7,005 bases of DNA, taken from positions 1 to 7,005 of the forward strand of contig JAUQYY010000182.1 in the NCBI GenBank assembly GCA_030587505.1, read 5' to 3'. Numbering within the stretch: position 1 is the first letter of the stretch; each line of letters starts with the position of its first letter. The stretch is from Candidatus Sigynarchaeota archaeon. GTDB taxonomy: Archaea > Asgardarchaeota > Jordarchaeia > Jordarchaeales > Jordarchaeaceae. Positions 1 to 6,104 of the stretch are shown here, one piece after another. A program made the position numbers and the translations under genes. Below the pieces are notes generated by a model that saw only the letters and a program-made list of their open reading frames with translations, did no database searches and was not told the DNA's origin.

Positions 1-18
1 GTACACGCTTTCGGCGGG

Positions 19-2400
19 TTACAGCTGCTTGGCGAGTTCTGGAAACTTTTCCAGAACCCTGAAGTAGAAGGTTCTCCCGGGATCCCTTTTCTTGAGGAAG
101 CTGTAGGATTTGAATATTTTCGGGAGTGTGGATTCCACCCATTTCAGGTAGTTCAGTTCCTCTGAGAGTTTGAGGCAGAGTTCGAAGAGGGCGACCGCCC
201 TTTTGATATCGCCCTTATTCACAAGCACCAGCCCCATGTTAGTATAGTCCTGTATCATTTCCTCCCTTTTCCCTAGCTCCTTGTGTATCTTGAGAGCCTT
301 CTCGAAGAATTCGAGGGAGAAATCGAAATCCTTCATATCCGCTAGGAGTTTCCCCATATCGATGCAGTTCTCCGCAGCCTTTTCAAGTTCCCCCAGTTCC
401 ATGTTCAAGCTCAGAGCCCTCTCAAGATAAGCCAGAGCGTCCTTCCTCTTGCCAGACTCACTCAGAACCGAGGCGATGTTGCTGCAATTAATGGCCACAG
501 CGTGCATGTTCCCGGTTTCCTCGTTTATTCTCAGAGCCTCCGTGAAGTGCTGGAGGGCCTTGCCGAGTTTTCCCTTCGCCTTCAGGGTAACCCCTATGTT
601 GTTGTATTCTATTGCCACTTTTCTCTTCTCGTTCATCCTCTTATGGTTCTCGAGCGCCAGCCTGTAGTATTTCAGAGCCTCCTCATACCGCCCCTTCCGG
701 TAGTAGACCGTTCCGATGTTACTGTAATCATCCGAAACCGACTTCTCATCATTCAATTCCCGGTCGAGTTCTAGAGCCATTCCGAAATACTTCACCGCCA
801 TGTCAAAACTATCCCAGAGGGAAAAGACCGTTCCCAGAGCCTCGTAAGCGGCGGCTAAGAACTCTTTGCAGCCATTGTTTCTGGCGAGAGCTTCGAGGGC
901 TTTGAACTCCTGTAAGGCCTCATCATACATTCCCAATCTGAGTGCGCAGACCCCCCTCTTTCCATGGATCGCGGCGGCGTCCCTCTCTGATTGAAGCCAA
1001 CGAGCTGCATCCTCCAAGACCCGATAGGCCTCTTGAAACTCTCCCAGAACGTAGTACAACATCCCAGTATAGTACGCCGCGATTCCTTTAAGTTTCGGCG
1101 AATCAGCCCGATTATAACACCTCTCCAACTCCCTGATTGCTTCCTCAAACTGGCTACTTCTAACCTTAACGAGCGCCTCCATAATCTGTAGAAAAACGGT
1201 CTGCTCCTCATCCTCCGCGTACATGTAGGCTTCCCTCAGGCTCTCCGCGGAGTTCACCAGGTCACCGCTCAGCAGAAGATTGTAACCCAGTTGCAGGTAG
1301 TACTCGTACTGTAAAGGTGGATTCATCAATGGTTTAGCAGCCTTGAGCTCTGCCAGAGCGTGTTCGCTGGGAAACACTCTCCCCTCAATTATCGAGAGCG
1401 TGATTAGCAGCTCCTTTTTCCCCTCAGCACTCATGGGATAAACGATATCCCGGCGCAAGTGCTCCAGGAAAGCGAGCAGCCTCATCCTGTCTTCCTCCTC
1501 CACGAACCGGAAGAAATCTGGATCGAAAGCCATCTGGCTTAGGAGCTGATCTAAGTATATTTTCTCTATTTCGAGTAGATTCTCGCGAAGATCGACGTCT
1601 TCCAGCACCTCAATGACCTTGGGGCTTAGGGGGAGAAACATTTTGCACAGATTGGTTTTCAAACTCCCCGCCCTCAGACCCACCGGTCCGTCTTCCTCGA
1701 GGAAACACGGAAACTCAGAGACACCGGATAAAATCTCATATATGACCCGGTTCTCACCTATTCCTGGGGTTCTAACCTGCCTGAGCCATTTCGAGTCGCC
1801 TCTAACCTCTGGTTCGGCTTTCACCACACTCGGCGTGAATTCGAGAACTTCGGTTATTTCTCCCGATTCCCTAACTCGAACTCCGCCGGCCTGCACCCGC
1901 TCAAAGCTCGCCGAGAGATAGGAGTATTCTGGATTTATGTTTGCGAGCTCGCTCATGATTTCGGACATGCCCAGACTGCCGATTGAGCCGAAAAGCTTCT
2001 CCTTAAAGTTGAGGATTGAGATTCTGAACGCCTCGCGAAGACCTCTAAGGTCGTCCACTTCTCCATAAAGGGCCAAAACGTTCAGTAGGGCGTGGGTCAG
2101 GGTTTCGGGAACACTCTTGTTCAGTTCCAAGATGTTTATCTCACCTGAGGGAAGGAAAGCCTCACTCATAGGAAAAATTTTCACAGCCAAGGAAAAAGTT
2201 TCAGATAGGGCTTCTCCGTCGAGTTTCTCGAGAACCCTTTTCCTGGTGGACTTTTTAACATTCTTCAACTCTTTTTTGAGGAGGTCGAAAAACACATTGT
2301 ACCTCTTCTTGGACCACCAGTCGACGTAGAACCCTATGATCTCCTCAAGCCTTTGGGAGGGTAGCCCCATTACGAGGAGTGTAACCGCCTCCGCCAACAA
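19..2400 (-). CDS. Large tetratricopeptide-repeat (TPR) protein of unknown function
   Basis: This is a soluble protein of up to 793 residues with no signal peptide or clear membrane segment. About residues 1-360 match no family I recognise; the region is charged and mostly helix-like. Residues ~365-760 form a TPR array. The last six repeats are in strict 40-residue register, with the small-residue/Gly positions at 521-523 (ALG), 561-563 (NIG), 601-603, 641-643, 681-683 and 721-723, each followed by a G-x-x-x-x-A-L/A-x-x-F/Y pattern. Forty-residue TPRs usually bind peptides or partner proteins, so a scaffold or regulatory role is an inference only. The TTG start at 2400 is 4 bases from a GGAGGAG SD; a second TTG at 2397 has the better 7-base spacing. 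An in-frame TAG lies just upstream, and the first ATG is codon 11. The stop is TAA. The GNAT gene upstream is co-oriented across an 82-base gap, but this gene has its own TATA-like box. Confidence 0.9.
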   Translation of the reverse strand: MLAEAVTLLVMGLPSQRLEEIIGFYVDWWSKKRYNVFFDLLKKELKNVKKSTRKRVLEKLDGEALSETFSLAVKIFPMSEAFLPSGEINILELNKSVPETLTHALLNVLALYGEVDDLRGLREAFRISILNFKEKLFGSIGSLGMSEIMSELANINPEYSYLSASFERVQAGGVRVRESGEITEVLEFTPSVVKAEPEVRGDSKWLRQVRTPGIGENRVIYEILSGVSEFPCFLEEDGPVGLRAGSLKTNLCKMFLPLSPKVIEVLEDVDLRENLLEIEKIYLDQLLSQMAFDPDFFRFVEEEDRMRLLAFLEHLRRDIVYPMSAEGKKELLITLSIIEGRVFPSEHALAELKAAKPLMNPPLQYEYYLQLGYNLLLSGDLVNSAESLREAYMYAEDEEQTVFLQIMEALVKVRSSQFEEAIRELERCYNRADSPKLKGIAAYYTGMLYYVLGEFQEAYRVLEDAARWLQSERDAAAIHGKRGVCALRLGMYDEALQEFKALEALARNNGCKEFLAAAYEALGTVFSLWDSFDMAVKYFGMALELDRELNDEKSVSDDYSNIGTVYYRKGRYEEALKYYRLALENHKRMNEKRKVAIEYNNIGVTLKAKGKLGKALQHFTEALRINEETGNMHAVAINCSNIASVLSESGKRKDALAYLERALSLNMELGELEKAAENCIDMGKLLADMKDFDFSLEFFEKALKIHKELGKREEMIQDYTNMGLVLVNKGDIKRAVALFELCLKLSEELNYLKWVESTLPKIFKSYSFLKKRDPGRTFYFRVLEKFPELAKQL
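190..840 (-). repeat. 120-bp periodic repeats encoding the TPR array
   Basis: The codons for the N-I/M-G-like signature recur exactly every 120 bases. On the plus strand the marker gatgtt or a close variant falls near 715, 595, 475, 355 and 235, with a weaker copy near 835. Each unit encodes one 40-residue TPR. The nucleotide identity suggests internal duplication of a single repeat unit. Confidence 0.7.
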
Positions 2401-2437
2401 CCATCTCCTCCACTAGAAAATAAATAAATCTAAATAA

Positions 2438-2450
2438 CTAATATATTTCT
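2438..2450 (-). promoter_or_regulatory. TATA-like box for the TPR gene
   Basis: Minus-strand AGAAATATATTAG lies about 40-50 bases upstream of the TTG start. With the usual archaeal distance of about 25 bases, transcription would start near 2417 and leave a short leader that still includes the GGAGGAG SD. The position fits, but the surrounding spacer is AT-rich, so a chance match is possible. Confidence 0.45.
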
Positions 2451-2482
2451 TTTCATAGAGAAACTAAGAGTTGCACCAATTG

Positions 2483-3298
2483 TCAAAGCTTGAACAGGAC
2501 GTGGAGCGCCGCAACGTGAAAGCCGGACTTCTTAAAAGCCCTCCGAGCCGCCAGATTAAACTGATTCATGAAAGAAACCGGCCTGTATCCTCGACTCTCC
2601 ACGTACTCAGCCAACCTTGACACCATGTAGGAGCCGTAGCCCCGCCCTCTGTAGCTCCTGTGCACTATCGGAAAAATCGTAACGTAATTGCCATAGCTTT
2701 GCCTCACCCAGTACGCGACACCCACCACCATCCCCTCCCTCAACAGGCACCAGTGAGTCCCCCGCAGAATATCCGCTCTCAACCGGTGATAATCCTCCAC
2801 CTTCACACCGGCGTTCTCCGGCCTCTCGCTGGTGAGTATCTTGAACGCCGCATCGAACGTCTCCTCAGACACCGGTCTAAAGTCAAGGTTCTCACGCTCC
2901 CGCAAGCTCACTCTCCTCTCCCTCACCAGAAGAGGCCCCACAACGTCAAAAGTGTAACCCTTCTCAAGCATAAAGGACAACAGAAAAGCGTCGTCGGACC
3001 TCACGTAAATCCCTCTGGGCTCCGACTGCCTAGTGACCAATTGGAAGACTTCGTCACCCAGCGCCCTGTAATCCCTCCTAATGTAGAACTCAAGAATACT
3101 GTCCTCACACCACGGGCTGGAGGACCCCTCCAAATAGATCCAGTAACACACCAACTCACCCTTCAGGAAAAGACCCCAGCAGGTTCCGTATCTAACCGCC
3201 CGTTCAAAAAAATCAACAACCAACGGTACGCTCAGCTCCCCTATCCACACATCCCTAAGCGGCTTAACATCCTCCAGAGTAAGCTGCCTCAACTCCAA
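2483..3298 (-). CDS. GNAT-family N-acetyltransferase with two GNAT-like halves
   Basis: The predicted 271-residue cytoplasmic enzyme transfers acetyl from acetyl-CoA to an unknown amine. The C-terminal half (~135-271) is a good GNAT domain. It has an acidic-start strand region, then motif A with the acetyl-CoA loop RGRGYG at residues 217-222, then a motif-B-like segment with N248 and AARRAFKKSGF near 250-260. The N-terminal half (~1-130) looks like a second, degenerate GNAT fold: it opens with LTLEDVKPLRDVW, has a GLFLKGELVCYW strand pair and ends with FMLEKGYTFD, but lacks the R/Q-x-x-G-x-G loop. The start is TTG at 3298 with a GGAGG SD 8 bases upstream; the stop is TGA. It is divergent from nadB and upstream of the TPR gene. 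Its third codon positions are strongly G/T-rich. The substrate cannot be inferred. Confidence 0.85.
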   Translation of the reverse strand: MELRQLTLEDVKPLRDVWIGELSVPLVVDFFERAVRYGTCWGLFLKGELVCYWIYLEGSSSPWCEDSILEFYIRRDYRALGDEVFQLVTRQSEPRGIYVRSDDAFLLSFMLEKGYTFDVVGPLLVRERRVSLRERENLDFRPVSEETFDAAFKILTSERPENAGVKVEDYHRLRADILRGTHWCLLREGMVVGVAYWVRQSYGNYVTIFPIVHRSYRGRGYGSYMVSRLAEYVESRGYRPVSFMNQFNLAARRAFKKSGFHVAALHVLFKL

Positions 3299-3340
3299 GT
3301 TGACTCCCTCCAGCCTAGCAATATGATATTCGCACCATTC

Positions 3341-3353
3341 CTTTTATATATAT
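3341..3353. promoter_or_regulatory. Palindromic TATA stretch between divergent GNAT gene and nadB
   Basis: The plus strand reads CTTTTATATATAT, with TATATATA self-complementary. On the minus strand, TATATATAAAAGG lies about 45 bases before the GNAT TTG, which places transcription start near 3318 and a ~20-base leader carrying the SD. On the plus strand the same core could serve nadB, with a leader of ~50 bases. A second, weaker candidate for nadB is CATATTTATT at 3390-3399. Assignment to the GNAT gene is the stronger of the two. Confidence 0.5.
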
Positions 3354-3426
3354 CATCGGAAACCGTAATCTCAAACTCCTTTCAAAAATTACATATTTAT
3401 TCTCACTTTTAATGAGGATTGATGCT

Positions 3427-5055
3427 ATGAAGCACCGTACAGATTTCCTGGTAATCGGCTCTGGGATCGCTGGTCTGAGTTTCGCCCTCAAGGCGGGAAA
3501 CCACGGAGAGGTCACAGTCGTCACCAAGAAGTCGAGCGTGGAGAGCAGCACCAACTACGCTCAGGGCGGAATAGCCGCCGTAATGGACTTGGAACACGAC
3601 GATTTCGAGTCCCACATAAGGGACACGCTGGAAGCGGGAGCCTACCTGAACGACCGAGAGGTGGTGGAGATTGTCGTCAGGGAAGCCCCCGAGAGGGTTA
3701 GAGAGCTGATAGACATAGGGGTTGAGTTCGAACGCAGAAAGAACGGCTCCTTCGACCTCGCAATGGAAGGAGGACACAGCCACCGCAGAATACTCCACGT
3801 AGCAGACCTCACCGGAGCAGCGATCGAGAGAGCCCTGGTTGACACCTGCAACAACCACCCCAACGTAACAATCATCGAAGACGCGATGGCCATCGATCTG
3901 ATAACCACGCGCAAGCTCAGACTAAGTAGGGACGAGGACGAGTGTCTGGGAGCCTACATCTTCGACAAAAAATCGGGAGACATCACAACGTACCTAGCAA
4001 ACGTTACAGTGCTCGCCACGGGTGGCTGCGGCCAGATATACCTCTACACCACAAACCCCAGCATCGCCACGGGAGACGGAATAGCAATGGCCTACCGAAT
4101 AGGAGCAAAGGTCAGAGACCTCGAATTCGTGCAGTTCCACCCAACAGCCCTCTATAGCCAGGAGGGTAACTCTTTCCTCATCTCCGAGGCTGTCAGGGGA
4201 GAGGGAGGAGTTCTGATGACCATAAGCGAGTACGAAGAGTTCATAAGATCGGGTGAGAGCGACCCCCGAAAGTTCTCCTTCATGAGAAACTATGATGAGA
4301 GGGGGAGCCTCGCCACACGCGACGTGGTTGCTAGAGCCATAGACAGGGAGCTGAAAAAGAGCGGAGACAGGTACGTGTACCTATACCTCTTACACCTAGA
4401 CCCGGAACACATCATGGAACGCTTCCCGCACATCTACAGAACCTGCCTTGAGCACGGCATAGACATAACAAAGGAACCAATCCCCGTGGTGCCAGCGGCA
4501 CACTACATGGTGGGAGGAGTCGCCGTGAACAAGAACGGCCAGGTTATCAGAAGAGACGACCCGAGCAGGGTTATCAACCGCCTATACGCCATAGGGGAGA
4601 CCGCCTGCACAGGACTCCACGGCGCAAACAGACTCGCAAGCAACTCACTCCTGGAATCCGTTGTCTTCGCACACAGAAGCTACCTAGACTCACTAAGGTA
4701 CCACGAGAGACCAGTCGGAGTATCCTTGGAGGAGATGCCTCTCTGGGACGCCTCCGACTACAGGCCCATAGACGAAAAAGTCCTTCTGAAGCACGACTTC
4801 GACGAGATAAGACGCCTAATGTGGAACTACGTGGGAATAGTGAGAAGCGACCTTAGACTCCAGAGAGCCATATGCCGACTAAACCTCCTCGAGGAGGACA
4901 TCAGCCACTACTATTGGAACTACATACTAAACGAAGACCTCATAGAGCTACGAAACGTGATACTCGTAGCCAAACTGATAGTTGAAGCCTCAATGCAGAG
5001 AAAACAAAACATAGGACTCTTCTACAACATAGACAACGAGAAAAGAGGAAAATGA
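3427..5055 (+). CDS. nadB: L-aspartate oxidase (NAD biosynthesis)
   Basis: This flavoenzyme oxidises L-aspartate to iminoaspartate, which NadA condenses with dihydroxyacetone phosphate to give quinolinate. With 542 residues it is a normal family length. Visible motifs are the FAD-binding GSGIAG at 11-16, STNYAQGG near 41-48, EGGHSHRRILH from E114, QFHPTAL with H238, SEAVRGEGG, TRDVVARAI from T297, HYMVGGV with H359, and HGANRLASNSLLE with R402. By position these match the E. coli NadB active-site residues Glu121, His244, Arg290, His351 and Arg386. The EGGHSHRR segment and C-terminal helical domain (MWNYVGIVR) favour NadB over SdhA/FrdA. The C-terminal end is less typical: NIGLFYNID replaces the usual RGLH-type motif. 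ATG 3427 is preferred because GAGG lies 9 bases upstream and the FAD motif then starts at residue 11. ATG 3412 is in frame but has no SD. The stop is TGA. Confidence 0.93.
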   Translation: MKHRTDFLVIGSGIAGLSFALKAGNHGEVTVVTKKSSVESSTNYAQGGIAAVMDLEHDDFESHIRDTLEAGAYLNDREVVEIVVREAPERVRELIDIGVEFERRKNGSFDLAMEGGHSHRRILHVADLTGAAIERALVDTCNNHPNVTIIEDAMAIDLITTRKLRLSRDEDECLGAYIFDKKSGDITTYLANVTVLATGGCGQIYLYTTNPSIATGDGIAMAYRIGAKVRDLEFVQFHPTALYSQEGNSFLISEAVRGEGGVLMTISEYEEFIRSGESDPRKFSFMRNYDERGSLATRDVVARAIDRELKKSGDRYVYLYLLHLDPEHIMERFPHIYRTCLEHGIDITKEPIPVVPAAHYMVGGVAVNKNGQVIRRDDPSRVINRLYAIGETACTGLHGANRLASNSLLESVVFAHRSYLDSLRYHERPVGVSLEEMPLWDASDYRPIDEKVLLKHDFDEIRRLMWNYVGIVRSDLRLQRAICRLNLLEEDISHYYWNYILNEDLIELRNVILVAKLIVEASMQRKQNIGLFYNIDNEKRGK

Positions 5056-5066
5056 GCAAAGAAATC

Positions 5067-5083
5067 GGAAAAACCGCTTTTCC
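5067..5083 (+). terminator. Small hairpin just after nadB
   Basis: GGAAAA at 5067-5072 can pair with TTTTCC at 5078-5083 around a five-base loop, starting 12 bases after the nadB stop. No T-run follows directly. Archaeal termination relies mainly on T-tracts, so this is only a weak terminator candidate. Confidence 0.25.
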
Positions 5084-5168
5084 AGCGTCTTCATCAAATT
5101 CTCCACCGATACTTTATCACAAAACTTCCACACACCCGATTATTTTCTCATGGAGGTAATGATTCCGG

Positions 5169-5435
5169 TCATAGCTTCCTATAAGCTTTCCTTTGGTGGC
5201 GAATGTAATAGATAATCACATCTCTCGTTTGAATATCCACTTGGTATATTATTCTGTACTCACCCACTCGGATTCTACAGAGTCGCTCTGTGATTCGAAG
5301 TTTGCGATGCTAAGAAGGGAACGGATCATCCGCAAGTCGTTCCACAGCGCTTATAATTCGTGGAACCTGTTTCCGTTCGATATTTCCCAGGTCACGCTCG
5401 GCCGAACGTTTCCAAAGAATTCTATAGGATGCCAT
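5169..5435 (-). pseudogene. RelE/ParE-family toxin with one in-frame TAG
   Basis: Reading on from the ATG at 5433-5435 gives an 88-codon RelE-superfamily toxin in one frame: MASYRILWKRSAERDL, then an amphipathic helix (VPRIISAVERLADDPFPS), then TAG at codon 42 (5310-5312), then HRKLRITERLCRIRVGEY, RIIYQVDIQTRDVIIYYIRH and RKAYRKL, ending at TGA. The order of a Lys/Arg-rich start, helix, DPFPSG turn, RIRVGEYRIIY strands and a C-terminal IRHRKxAY is the archaeal RelE pattern. TAG replaces the usual glycine of the PFPSG turn. RITERLC departs from the expected RGTERLY, another sign of decay. Family members are free ribosome-dependent mRNA interferases; a 41-residue product would lack the catalytic sheet. 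The start overlaps the antitoxin's end by 14 bases, as in intact operons. It runs convergent to nadB with a 113-base gap. Confidence 0.85.
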
Positions 5436-5622
5436 CTTTTTTTAATCTCTCTTTGACCTCTTCGAATGATACGGTTGCCTCGTCTCGACGCTCAGCGATA
5501 ACAGCGAGATCGTGAAGATCCTCCAAAAGTTGTTCGTACTCCTCGATTGGAAGAATCACCGCTGTCCTCCTGCCCTCATCGTCCACAATGTACTGCGCGT
5601 GGTATTTGCTATCATCTACCAA
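5422..5622 (-). CDS. Type II antitoxin (RelB/Phd-YefM-like), partner of the broken RelE
   Basis: This 66-residue acidic protein has an N-terminal part, YIVDDEGRRTAVILPIEEYE, that matches the Phd/YefM-type DNA-binding and dimerisation segment. A helix (LLEDLHDLAVIAERRDE) follows, then a C-terminal toxin-wrapping tail (TVSFEEVKERLKKDG). In archaea this arrangement usually pairs with RelE. It should bind its toxin and repress its own operon. The start is TTG at 5622, with an AGGAG SD about 9 bases upstream and a TATA box behind that. There is no internal lesion, and the stop is TAG. The last 14 bases overlap the start of the toxin gene, so translation was coupled. With the toxin interrupted it is now effectively a solitary antitoxin. 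Whether it belongs to RelB or Phd/YefM is uncertain, but its antitoxin identity is well supported by the adjacent toxin remnant. Confidence 0.88.
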   Translation of the reverse strand: MVDDSKYHAQYIVDDEGRRTAVILPIEEYEQLLEDLHDLAVIAERRDEATVSFEEVKERLKKDGIL

Positions 5623-5641
5623 GTCAATTCACTCCTAAAAA

Positions 5642-5710
5642 TACTCGGTTTGATTAATATCCAGACAAAAATATAAAGCTTTGGTGAATCGTTCCCTTGT
5701 TACTCGGTTT
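5642..5710. repeat. 10-bp direct repeat flanking the antitoxin TATA box
   Basis: TACTCGGTTT occurs at 5642-5651 and again at 5701-5710, 59 bases apart. The two copies sit on either side of the TATA box at 5671-5678. Antitoxins commonly autorepress by binding repeated sites around their promoter, so these could be operator half-sites. Chance or a duplication scar cannot be excluded. Confidence 0.35.
5669..5680 (-). promoter_or_regulatory. TATA box of the relBE-like operon
   Basis: Minus-strand CTTTATAT (5671-5678), preceded by AAAG, is a good archaeal TATA match. About 25 bases downstream would be the transcription start near 5645, giving a leader of ~22 bases that contains AGGAG. This spacing supports the TTG start at 5622. 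Confidence 0.6.
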
Positions 5711-5727
5711 CTATTTGTTTAATTTTA

Positions 5728-5763
5728 TTAGGACTTACGCGGTTAGGTGGGTGGTTGAGCGGG
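5728..5763 (+). mobile_element. Possible insertion-sequence end remnant
   Basis: TTAGGACTTACGCGGTT followed by a G-rich stretch looks like the terminus of prokaryotic insertion sequences that begin GGACTTACGC. That is recollection, not a search result. No matching inverted end (GCGTAAGTCC) and no transposase remnant are visible, so at most a solo end or decayed miniature element is present. Confidence 0.25.
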
Positions 5764-5953
5764 TTGCCAGTGTAATCTGCTGGTTTATCCTTCCTTTTTC
5801 TATTCTAGCCAATTTTCTCTCATTTATTTGAAATTTGGGACTAAAAATCTTGATTTTCACCAAACCAATGAAAAGAGTAGATTCTACCACAGCCAGTTAC
5901 GCAGCACACCCACAAAAGAACCATCAACTGCTGTAATTTCTAATCATATTTTT
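5764..5953. other. AT-rich gap without a recognisable gene
   Basis: Together with the stretch back to the antitoxin start, this forms a ~330-base gap (5623-5953). Apart from the promoter, direct repeat and possible element end listed separately, I see no coding remnant, tRNA or structured RNA. It probably includes sequence that replaced the lost 3' end of hicA. Confidence 0.5.
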
Positions 5954-6104
5954 CTATTTTCTTTTTTGGATTCCACGAGGTAGAATTGGAAAATGGAGAG
6001 GATCTCTAAGAATTGTGTGACTACCGGTTTGATGGTCAAAATCGTAGCCTATCTTGCTCAGCGCCTTCATAACCTTCTCCAGAAACAACCGGGAGCTCGG
6101 ACAT
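5954..6104 (-). pseudogene. hicA: HicA-family toxin, frameshifted and truncated
   Basis: HicA is a small double-stranded-RNA-binding-fold mRNA interferase with a catalytic histidine. From ATG 6102-6104 the reading is MSELPVVSGE, a typical HicA start. A frameshift near 6080-6076 (equivalent to one base gained or two lost) follows. The new frame reads KVMKALSKIGYDFDHQTGSH and continues TILRDP, which includes the conserved G-S-H with the catalytic His. After RDP (about position 6000) the expected VPxHKELxxGTLRxI segment is missing and the frame runs into unrelated residues, ending at TAG 5954-5956. The unshifted frame stops early at a TGA near 6034. The protein is therefore dead twice over, by frameshift and by loss of its C-terminal third. 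The start lies inside the end of hicB, the normal hicBA overlap. Identification depends on reading across the lesion. Confidence 0.75.

Noticed and set aside
2660..3412. 250-residue plus-strand open frame opposite the GNAT gene
   Set aside because: It is antisense to a well-supported GNAT gene. Its low-complexity His/Pro/Leu composition comes from the A/C-rich plus strand, and it has no SD or family pattern.
3412..3426. ATG at 3412 as the nadB start
   Set aside because: It lacks an SD. The GAGG at 3414-3417 is placed for ATG 3427, and the extra five residues are not expected before the FAD motif.
3315..3858. Minus-strand frames overlapping nadB
   Set aside because: They are shadows of nadB, whose motifs fix the coding strand.
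5193..5456. Plus-strand 87-residue open frame
   Set aside because: It is antisense to the relE remnant, whose family pattern is clear on the minus strand.
5741..5913. Inverted GTGGGTG/CACCCAC pair as terminal inverted repeats of a miniature element
   Set aside because: Only 7 bases match, the flanking bases do not pair, and the ACTTACGCGG-like motif near the second copy is in the same orientation, not inverted.
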